A DNA stretch of 59,145 nucleotides. Source: Clostridia bacterium (GTDB lineage Bacteria; Bacillota; Clostridia; Christensenellales; Borkfalkiaceae). Location: assembly GCA_900767815.1 (NCBI GenBank), contig CAAGAM010000047.1, positions 1 through 59,145 of the forward strand, in the 5' to 3' direction. Positions 53,548-59,145 of this stretch are shown here, piece after piece. How positions within the stretch are numbered: position 1 is the stretch's first letter; the number at the start of each line of letters is the position of its first letter. The notes beneath the pieces are model-generated. The model saw nothing but the letters and a program-made list of their open reading frames with translations. It searched no databases and was not told the DNA's origin. The position numbers and the translations under genes are program-made.

Positions 53548-55143
53548 TCAGCCGACGTTATACATATAATCGCTCCATTTTTCATCGAGCAGTTTCATTT
53601 CTCTTTGCAGATATTCCGACGCGCTCATCGCACCCGTTTTCTTGCCCATCGCCACCTCGGGCTTTTCGTTGCCCATGTATAAATCGAGCCCCGCGCGATA
53701 GCGGATCGGATCTTTCGACGAAGTGTAAATGTACGTAGTGTTTCCGCCCGAAATCACGTTCACCGACGCGCGGAATCCGCTCACTTCTTCGTCGGGCGTA
53801 ATTTCCTGCGCGTTTTTCACGGGCAAATAACTCTTACTGGCGTTCAACACGCTTTTCACGCCCTCATCCGTATACATATAGCGGAAGAAATCGATGGCGA
53901 GATCGATATTCACGCTGCACGCGGGCACAAAACCGATCGCGCTGTTTGCCAGAGTGAACGTAACGGCACGCGCGTTTTTCACTGCCTCGTACGCCGGGGC
54001 GGAAAGATTTTCCGCCTCGCTGCCGCCCTCGTCCGCCGCCTTCACCGCCGCAGACAACGCAGCGTCTTTTTCTTCGGCGTTCGCGCCGAGCGATACGCCG
54101 CAGTCGCGTTCGATTTTTTCGGCAAGATCCGACGTAACGGGCGTACGGATCATTTTCAGATTCGCTTTATATTCCGTGGCGTTTTCCATCTCCCGTTCCA
54201 GCCAGTCGCCAGAAACGTACATACACGCCCTGCCCTGAAAGAAATATTTCTGCGAAGCCGTATATTTATTGTTCATGCTGGAAGGATCGCAATAGCCGTT
54301 TGCCCGTTTGATCAGTTTTTCAAACTGCGCATAGGCTTTCTGTTTCCCTTCCGTCTGATACGCTTCTTTTGAATACTCCCCGCCTTTTTTGCACGAGAGG
54401 AAATCCTCCCAATTTTCCGCGCCATCGTACTGCGCGATCCAGGGATAATACAAATATCTCCAGTACTCCACCGCGCCGCCGCCGTAAATGAAAGGATATA
54501 CGGTGTAACTCACTCCCGCCACGGTCACTTTCGCTTCCGCTTCTTTGATTCTGTCGCAAAGCGCGAACAATTCGTTTGTGGTGCGCGGTTCTTCCCATTT
54601 TCCCTTTCCCAGCGCGTTATCCAGCGCGTCTTCGTTCAGAATCAGCGAACACGGGCCGGAAGGCGAGGGAACGGTGTAATACTTTCCCGCGAAATCCGCC
54701 TGATCTCCTCCGTACTGCATTTCGGATACGATTTCGGGGCGGATCTTTTCGGCGATCGTCGTTTCTTCCGTTTCGTCTCCCGCTTTCGGCGCGGAAGAAT
54801 ACACTTCGCTTAAATCGGCAAGAGAGCCGTACGCCTCGCAATATTGCCCAACGCCGATTCCGTCGATAAAATAGATATCGGTATCCGTTTCGTTCGTCTG
54901 AGCCGCCGTCACGGCCTCGTCGCGCACCAGCGTATTGCACACCACTTCCACTTTGACGGACGGATTATACTTTCTGTATCCGTCGGCAAGCGCCTGCGCC
55001 CACGTATCGCCGTACCCGCCGAAGAAAGAAGAAATTTTCAGCACGCCTTTCTCCCCGCCCGACGAACGGATTTTACATGCGCCGCAGCCGAGAATCGAAG
55101 CGAACGCCGTTGCCACAGAAACGATTTTCGTAAATTTTTTCAT
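53548..55143 (-). CDS. ABC sugar-binding lipoprotein (second importer)
   Basis: The 531-residue protein has a lipoprotein signal (MKKFTKIVSVATAFASILGC, further Cys at 23) behind AGGAAGGGAAAG. It follows the family 1 solute-binding pattern, with YFFQGRACMYVSGDWLEREM and FFRYMYTDEGVKSVLNASKS near the C-terminal half. It is the first gene of the second glycan operon, divergent from an AraC regulator. Substrate unknown; the alpha-galactosidase at the end of the operon suggests a galactoside. Confidence 0.88.
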   Translation of the reverse strand: MKKFTKIVSVATAFASILGCGACKIRSSGGEKGVLKISSFFGGYGDTWAQALADGYRKYNPSVKVEVVCNTLVRDEAVTAAQTNETDTDIYFIDGIGVGQYCEAYGSLADLSEVYSSAPKAGDETEETTIAEKIRPEIVSEMQYGGDQADFAGKYYTVPSPSGPCSLILNEDALDNALGKGKWEEPRTTNELFALCDRIKEAEAKVTVAGVSYTVYPFIYGGGAVEYWRYLYYPWIAQYDGAENWEDFLSCKKGGEYSKEAYQTEGKQKAYAQFEKLIKRANGYCDPSSMNNKYTASQKYFFQGRACMYVSGDWLEREMENATEYKANLKMIRTPVTSDLAEKIERDCGVSLGANAEEKDAALSAAVKAADEGGSEAENLSAPAYEAVKNARAVTFTLANSAIGFVPACSVNIDLAIDFFRYMYTDEGVKSVLNASKSYLPVKNAQEITPDEEVSGFRASVNVISGGNTTYIYTSSKDPIRYRAGLDLYMGNEKPEVAMGKKTGAMSASEYLQREMKLLDEKWSDYMYNVG

Positions 55144-55175
55144 CTTTCCCTTCCTCTTGTTTGATTTTCGCCATC

Positions 55176-55208
55176 ATTATAACAGCAAAAACAGGCTTTT
55201 GCAAGCCC
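55176..55208 (-). promoter_or_regulatory. Promoter of the second glycan operon with operator-like repeat
   Basis: On the minus strand TTGCAA (55204-55199), 17 bases and TATAAT (55181-55176) lie 33 bases upstream of the binding-protein ATG. A near-perfect inverted repeat, AACAGGCTT/AAGCCCTGTT, spans the -35 box and is a candidate AraC site. Confidence 0.7.
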
Positions 55209-55266
55209 TGTTTGAGTGATTTTATTTGTTTTATTTAGTATAATTAAAAAAAATCACACAAACCTA

Positions 55267-55295
55267 TTGCTTTTTTACAAAATCCGTGTTATAAT
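55267..55295 (+). promoter_or_regulatory. Promoter of the AraC gene, apparently leaderless
   Basis: TTGCTT (55267-55272), 17 bases and TATAAT (55290-55295) end only 6 bases before the ATG at 55302, so transcription should begin at or next to the start codon. No ribosome binding site is present. Confidence 0.6.
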
Positions 55296-55301
55296 CCGGA
55301 T

Positions 55302-56237
55302 ATGGAAAAAACACAAAAACAATATCGCGAACATTCCGCGTTCGAGAAAAACAATCTTCGCAAATGGCTTTTTCCGAAAGGCTATTATCTGCATTTCTAC
55401 AAAAGTTTCGATATGACGTTTCACAGCCATACGCGCCTCGAACTGATGTACATCGTGATGGGAGAAATGCACCTTTTATACAAAGACAGATATTCGGAAG
55501 AGCATCATCTTGTAGTACACCCGAACGAATACGTCTTTATCGATACGGAAGTACCGCATAAAATCTACGTGGACGATATGGATACGCAGATTTACAATAT
55601 CGAATTTTCCGCGGACGTGTGCAACGATTCCGATTTCACGCTGTATAATCTGCAACTGAAAGACGATGCGATGAAAACGTTTCTTTCTTCCGACAGGGAA
55701 GTGTACAGGCTGAGAGACAACGGCACGCTGTTGCAGAATCTGATTCTGATACAAAATCATATCGACAACGGCGGCGAAGCGGATAAATGTCTGAATTTCA
55801 TGATCTCGTCGCTGTTGCTTCTCATCGCCCGTCATTTTTCCGAGGGAAACAAACGCGTAAGCGGTATCGGCTATCTGAACGCCGCCGTCAACTACATCTA
55901 CGATCATTTCAATCAGGAGTGTACCCTGGAAGAAATTTCCGCCGCCTGCGGCGTATCGCAGAATTACCTGAACCGACTTTTCAAAACGATCTTTTCTTCC
56001 ACCGCGATGAATTTTCTGAATAAGTACCGCGTCGAGCGCGCGGCGTTTCTGCTTTCCGCCACGGAACTATCCATCAACGAAGTGCGGATTCAGACGGGAT
56101 ATAAAAGCAGTATCAATTTCAATCAGAATTTCAAAAAATTCATGGGCACGACGCCGGGAAAATATCGGGCGTCCGCCCACACGAAAAACCGCGTGCACAT
56201 GCACGAAACGGATAATCGGAATTTCTACGCTTTCTGA
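55302..56237 (+). CDS. AraC-family regulator of the second glycan locus
   Basis: The 311-residue protein has an N-terminal cupin-like domain (HSHTRLELMYIVMGEMHLLY, VHPNEYVFIDTEVPHKI) and a C-terminal AraC double HTH, with CTLEEISAACGVSQNYLNRL and later INFNQNFKKFMGTTPGKYR. It is divergent from the binding-protein operon and is its likely activator. Its promoter predicts a leaderless mRNA, which would give low or conditional translation. Confidence 0.9.
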   Translation: MEKTQKQYREHSAFEKNNLRKWLFPKGYYLHFYKSFDMTFHSHTRLELMYIVMGEMHLLYKDRYSEEHHLVVHPNEYVFIDTEVPHKIYVDDMDTQIYNIEFSADVCNDSDFTLYNLQLKDDAMKTFLSSDREVYRLRDNGTLLQNLILIQNHIDNGGEADKCLNFMISSLLLLIARHFSEGNKRVSGIGYLNAAVNYIYDHFNQECTLEEISAACGVSQNYLNRLFKTIFSSTAMNFLNKYRVERAAFLLSATELSINEVRIQTGYKSSINFNQNFKKFMGTTPGKYRASAHTKNRVHMHETDNRNFYAF

Positions 56238-56285
56238 TTTCCGCCTTTCTTTGCTTTCGGCGAAAAAAAGCCGGCGTCGCCGTAT

Positions 56286-56456
56286 TTTTACGGTAAGTTC
56301 GGTAATATACTTCTGTATGACGATGGGCAACAGTTCCTCAAGCTCGTATTCGCCCAACTTTACCTTCAAGTGCTTTTCGATAATCTCCGAATATCTTTCG
56401 CACGTTTTCGTTTTAGACGAAGGCTCTATGTAATGATTTGCTATGAAATTGCTCAA
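56286..56456 (-). pseudogene. Tyrosine-recombinase (integrase) fragment
   Basis: About 57 codons from a TTG read FIANHYIEPSSKTKTCERYS and then EYELEELLPIVIQKYITELT, which resembles the core-binding domain of phage-type integrases. The frame is blocked just upstream and the similarity stops where the antisense of the AraC 3' end begins. The rest of the integrase is missing, so this is a relic of an excised or deleted element. Confidence 0.6.
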
Positions 56457-56490
56457 AAATGGGCAAAAATGCCCCTAAAAATGCAAAAAT

Positions 56491-56522
56491 GATGGTCTAT
56501 AAGAAAAGACTTATAGACCATC
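56491..56522. repeat. Perfect 13-bp inverted repeat beside the integrase relic
   Basis: GATGGTCTATAAG (56491-56503) and CTTATAGACCATC (56510-56522) flank AAAAGA. On the minus strand it is followed by ATTTTTGC, so it may terminate the lipoprotein transcript. More small hairpins (GGTGAC/GTCACC, TTGCGAC/GTCGCAA, GTCC/GGAC) fill 56560-56680. No gene is seen in 56523-56780. Confidence 0.65.
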
Positions 56523-56780
56523 ACGCTTGGCTCCCCGGTCAAGAGGGCAAGAGGGCAGGCGGCAAGCGCCTTTGGTGACTTTCGTCACCGCGAACTTGCG
56601 ACACAAACAGGTCGCAATTATAAATTGCTCCCGCTTTGCTTGCATTCAGTCCACCGGACTGTTTGCGTAGCGCGTCGCGTTAGTTTCAGCCTCATTATTG
56701 CTTTGCAAACTTATCTTTTAACTATGTATTGCGTTTGCAATCGCAAAAAGATCCATCGGCAAGGCAATGTTTGCAATATC

Positions 56781-57401
56781 TCATCTCTTTTTGTAATAGT
56801 TCGTATACATCCCGTTATGATTAGAATCAGCATTTTCAATAAACAGCTTGAATTTGTATCCGCCGACATCGGTATCGAATTCATAGCGCATTTCAAAGAA
56901 CCATACTGAACCTTTTGTAAAATATCCATTATACAAAGTATTGTCTCTGATGTAATAAAACTTATACAATTTGCTCGGGTTGTCATCGAAATAATCAGAC
57001 AAAGCGCTCTTTTGTTCTATGATATACCAGTTTTCATTTGTACTCATGCTGTATTTTTCGCTTCGCGGCTTGCCGAACATTCCGTCATAATGAGTTTTAA
57101 AATACGAAAAATATGTCTCCGCATTCTCATTGAACGTTGCTTCGTCCGGGCAAATTTGCGAAAACGAATATCCGTCATTATACCAAGCGTCGCTTGATTT
57201 TATTTCCCCGGACAATCCGGTCGGCACAGGCAACCCCGTAAGTCCTTTTGCCGACAGTTCTTCTTCGGTAAACCATTTTGAGCTGTCGTGAAGCGGCTTC
57301 AAAGTTTCTTCTCCGTCGTTATTTCCGCAAGCAACCAATCCAATGCACGTTATCGCTAAAAGCACCGCACAAACAATTGTAGATAATTTCTTTCTAAGCA
57401 T
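56781..57401 (-). CDS. Lipoprotein of unknown function
   Basis: The 206-residue protein starts at ATG 57401 behind AAGGAG (spacing 11) and has a lipobox ending at Cys25 (CIGLVAC). The mature part has no recognised domain; it is rich in aromatic residues and ends with beta-type segments (SVWFFEMRYEF, YKFKLFIEN). It is preceded by two tandem promoters and a broken WYL-type regulator, so it is probably a former target of that regulator. Confidence 0.7.
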   Translation of the reverse strand: MLRKKLSTIVCAVLLAITCIGLVACGNNDGEETLKPLHDSSKWFTEEELSAKGLTGLPVPTGLSGEIKSSDAWYNDGYSFSQICPDEATFNENAETYFSYFKTHYDGMFGKPRSEKYSMSTNENWYIIEQKSALSDYFDDNPSKLYKFYYIRDNTLYNGYFTKGSVWFFEMRYEFDTDVGGYKFKLFIENADSNHNGMYTNYYKKR

Positions 57402-57455
57402 AATACTTACAACTCCTTTAACGTAATACTTACAGTCACTATTCCTGACAACATA

Positions 57456-57520
57456 ATTATTATAGCGCTTTTCGTGATAAAAATCAATATTATTATAGCA
57501 CTTTTCGTGATAAAAACCAA
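57456..57520 (-). promoter_or_regulatory. Two tandem promoters with repeated operator-like spacer
   Basis: A 28-base unit occurs twice, 33 bases apart (57456-57483 and 57489-57516), with one difference. Each copy gives, on the minus strand, TATAAT with a TTG-TT-type -35 (TTGATT, TTGGTT) at 17-base spacing, and each spacer contains TTATCACGAAAAG. This repeated spacer is a likely regulator binding site. Confidence 0.7.
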
Positions 57521-57563
57521 TAGCGGCCGCTTCGGAATTCACGCTATTATTATTTTCACGCTT

Positions 57564-57841
57564 TCATCGTTTAAGAATGCGAAGTTCCGATACGTTAAAA
57601 CTGCGATCGGCAACACAATAGCCATTCGGCTTTCCCGGAGCTTTCTCGCACAACACTTCATATCCGGACTCGTTTAGAAGTTCTACGTCTTTATATAGCG
57701 TTCTTCGGTCACAAACAATTCCTATTACCGCGAGCCTTCAATTATTTCGGTTGTCGACAAATAATTATCTTCATCCGAATGTTGGCGTAGTATTTCAAGT
57801 AATTTTATAAGCCTGATTTTGAAAGCATTTTCTTGTCGCAT
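57564..57841 (-). pseudogene. Broken WYL-type transcriptional regulator (N-terminal part)
   Basis: From ATG 57841 the reading MRQENAFKIRLIKLLEILRQ and STTEIIEGSR hits a stop. A shifted frame continues GIVCDRRTLYKDVELLNESG and ends at ELRILKR-stop. Together these are the helix-turn-helix and linker of WYL-domain regulators, where the family continues into a WYL ligand domain that is absent here. Loss of a few bases plus truncation inactivated it. Confidence 0.75.
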
Positions 57842-58130
57842 CCGCTACTCCTTACACCTATCCCATTTTGACGCTTATAGTATAACATAACATATTTTGA
57901 AACATTTGTAAAGAAATGGGTGTTTGCACTTACGGACACCAGTTTACAAAAAAAGACCAAACAGATTCTCTTCTGCTCGGTCAATCCATATTCAAATCCT
58001 ACATATTCAGTATATAAGCGTCCTACCTACATAGGTGGTTTGTCGTTAATGTCTCGGCAAATCGAGACACTCTAACTCGGTTGTTTTCAGGGCAAAACAG
58101 GTAATTCACCCCTATTCACCCTTAAAAAAA
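57842..58130. other. Non-coding stretch with hairpins
   Basis: No gene is seen. Minus-strand terminator GACCGAGCAGA/TCTGTTTGGTC with seven T lies at 57948-57982 (two G-U pairs on the RNA). GTCTCG/CGAGAC (58054-58071 region) and a palindrome ACCTACATAGGT near 58025 are further structures. Confidence 0.6.
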
Positions 58131-58135
58131 GTAAG

Positions 58136-58179
58136 AAAAATGCCGAATTCGTCTCTTTTTCGTCGAGACAAATTCGACA
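58136..58179 (-). terminator. Terminator of tRNA-Val
   Basis: TGCCGAATTCGTCTC (58141-58155) and GAGACAAATTCGACA (58165-58179) form a 15-bp stem with two G-U pairs on the minus transcript, followed by TTTTT. It begins 8 bases past the tRNA CCA. Confidence 0.85.
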
Positions 58180-58186
58180 TCATCCG

Positions 58187-58263
58187 TGGTGGACTCGATA
58201 GGGCTCGAACCTACGACCTCGTGCATGTGAAGCACGCGCTCTAACCAACTGAGCTACGAGTCC
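58187..58263 (-). tRNA. tRNA-Val (CAC)
   Basis: The minus strand folds as a full cloverleaf: acceptor GGACTCG/CGAGTCC, D arm GCTC-AGTTGGTTA-GAGC, anticodon stem CGTGC/GCACG with loop TTCACAT (anticodon CAC), T arm with GTTCGAGC, discriminator A and an encoded CCA at 58189-58187. All invariant bases are present. Confidence 0.97.
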
Positions 58264-58841
58264 GTTCAAACGGAACATTATGATTATATCATTTTCTATT
58301 TCGCCTGTCAATCTTTTTCTATACCTTTTCTTTATTTTTCTTATAATTTTTAATACATACCGGTAGATATATAACGTTCCGTCTTATTTCCGCTCTTTTA
58401 TGGTATATATATGGTATATATAATATTAACAGCACCTGTTGCGTACCCCGCAAGATCCGATAGAGTCGCTTCTTCTTACTGACAACCTTCTAACCATTCA
58501 GGTTGTTTCATTTTCATCACCGCTATTCGATTTTTTTTGCAGTGTATACTCCAAGAAACATTTTACATGTCTTTTCGTCGGTTTCACGTTTTTCTTCTCT
58601 GGTTCGGAATTTTTGTTTTCATTTTTACTTCATCAGATTTGTATAGATGCTTTACATGACGGAAAAAATATACTATTCAAACAAAAATAATTCGTACTCA
58701 TCAATTTTTTATACCGCAAATTTTATATTACGCTCTCTTATTTTTGCCAGTATTATCCTCTTGCAATCCCGGACTTCTCCCTCTATGCATGAATGTGCGG
58801 TAAACAGAACGTAAAATCTTCTTTTATCTTTCTTATCGCTT
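58264..58841. other. AT-rich stretch without a supported gene
   Basis: Only weak open frames occur. The sole regular feature is an 11-base tandem duplication, ATGGTATATAT (58400-58410 and 58411-58421). An 83-codon plus frame at 58441-58690 has no ribosome binding site or recognisable domain. Confidence 0.5.
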
Positions 58842-59020
58842 TCACGCAGCAATTTTCCTCTTTAATTTTGCATCGGCCGTAGCGAGGTGTTCTTTTTCCC
58901 CACAGACAGCCACATATCCAGCCTGTTAACGCAATCCGAGGGTAAAAAATTCGAGTCTCTCAGCCAAGGTTGCGCTTTATACCAGTTTTCCGCTTCCCGT
59001 TCGCTCCAACGCCTGTTCAT
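58842..59020 (-). pseudogene. Frameshifted N-terminus of a glycoside-hydrolase-like gene
   Basis: ATG 59020 follows GGGAGAAAAGATTTT. The product reads MNRRWSEREAENWYKAQPWL and then NFLPSDCVNRLDMW, the start of a cellulase-like family in Clostridia (WxRGCNxxPSDxxNRLDxW, from memory). The frame then ends quickly, while the neighbouring frame reads GEKEHLATADAKL, the expected continuation. A one-base change and loss of the rest of the gene made it a relic. Confidence 0.55.
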
Positions 59021-59145
59021 AAAATCTTTTCTCCCTGTTTTGCCATACTCTTTTTGCCCGAGTACCGTACACATTAAAAATTATAGCAGAAAGCGGCGAA
59101 AGAGTCAAGAAAGAAAGGCAAAAAAACCAAACGTTAAAAAAGGAC

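Noticed and set aside
58441..58690. 83-codon plus-strand open frame after tRNA-Val
   Set aside because: No ribosome binding site, phenylalanine-rich low-complexity product and AT-rich context; likely chance.
1..59145. CRISPR array
   Set aside because: No regularly spaced identical direct repeats with unique spacers were found; the repeats present are coding modules, promoters or hairpins.

Overview
The window looks like chromosome of an uncultured low-to-mid-GC Firmicute of the Clostridia type, probably a gut glycan degrader (inferred). Supporting signs are AGGAGG-type ribosome binding sites, lipoprotein signal peptides, TTGACA/TATAAT promoters, a Gram-positive-type LexA box and many glycoside hydrolases with sugar ABC importers. 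Base composition is patchy: 32.4-39.0 kb is visibly AT-rich, and 39-56 kb is more GC-rich than 3-25 kb.

Layout. (1) 0-1.8 kb: right end of a mobile-element module with a relaxase-like protein and a sigma-region-4-like regulator. (2) 2.0-27.2 kb: a carbohydrate-utilisation locus. An AraC regulator is divergent from one long co-directional run: GH2 beta-mannosidase, HAD phosphatase, sugar-binding lipoprotein, two permeases, five large secreted or surface proteins (two with a DUF4838-type region), GH29 fucosidase, SGNH esterase, a frameshifted histidine phosphatase and a GH36 alpha-galactosidase. (3) 27.3-29.9 kb: an SseB-like protein and a HipBA toxin-antitoxin pair with a clear autoregulated promoter, ending at a 3' half of a tRNA-Gln gene, which looks like an integration scar. 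(4) 30.0-32.3 kb: a mobilisation module on the minus strand with a MobV relaxase, a recognisable oriT, small proteins and an SOS-type promoter driving a structured, terminated RNA. (5) 32.4-39.0 kb: a tightly coupled four-gene defence operon: HTH-fused double adenine methyltransferase, AlwI-like restriction endonuclease, a predicted D-QxK nuclease and an SMC/ABC-like ATPase. (6) 39.2-44.9 kb: a glycerol-3-phosphate-dehydrogenase-like redox trio with a HAD phosphatase and an SGNH hydrolase, divergent from a DeoR regulator. (7) 45.0-56.2 kb: a second glycan locus on the minus strand (binding protein, two permeases, a 1101-residue secreted protein with a DEP-motif domain and four binding modules, its short cytoplasmic relative, and a second GH36), controlled by a divergent AraC gene. 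(8) 56.3-59.1 kb: a decayed region with an integrase fragment, a lipoprotein, a broken WYL-type regulator, tRNA-Val and the start of a broken glycoside hydrolase.

How it fits together. In both glycan loci surface proteins would bind and trim glycans, an ABC importer without its own ATPase would bring oligosaccharides in, and cytoplasmic exo-glycosidases (mannosidase, fucosidase, galactosidases) would finish them. The defence operon sits beside the mobilisation module and has foreign composition, so it is probably mobile-element cargo. The parts most likely to be new are the nuclease-ATPase pair inside the restriction operon, the SOS-promoted RNA ahead of the mobilisation genes, and the DEP-motif protein pair. 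All protein assignments rest on motif reading without database searches.
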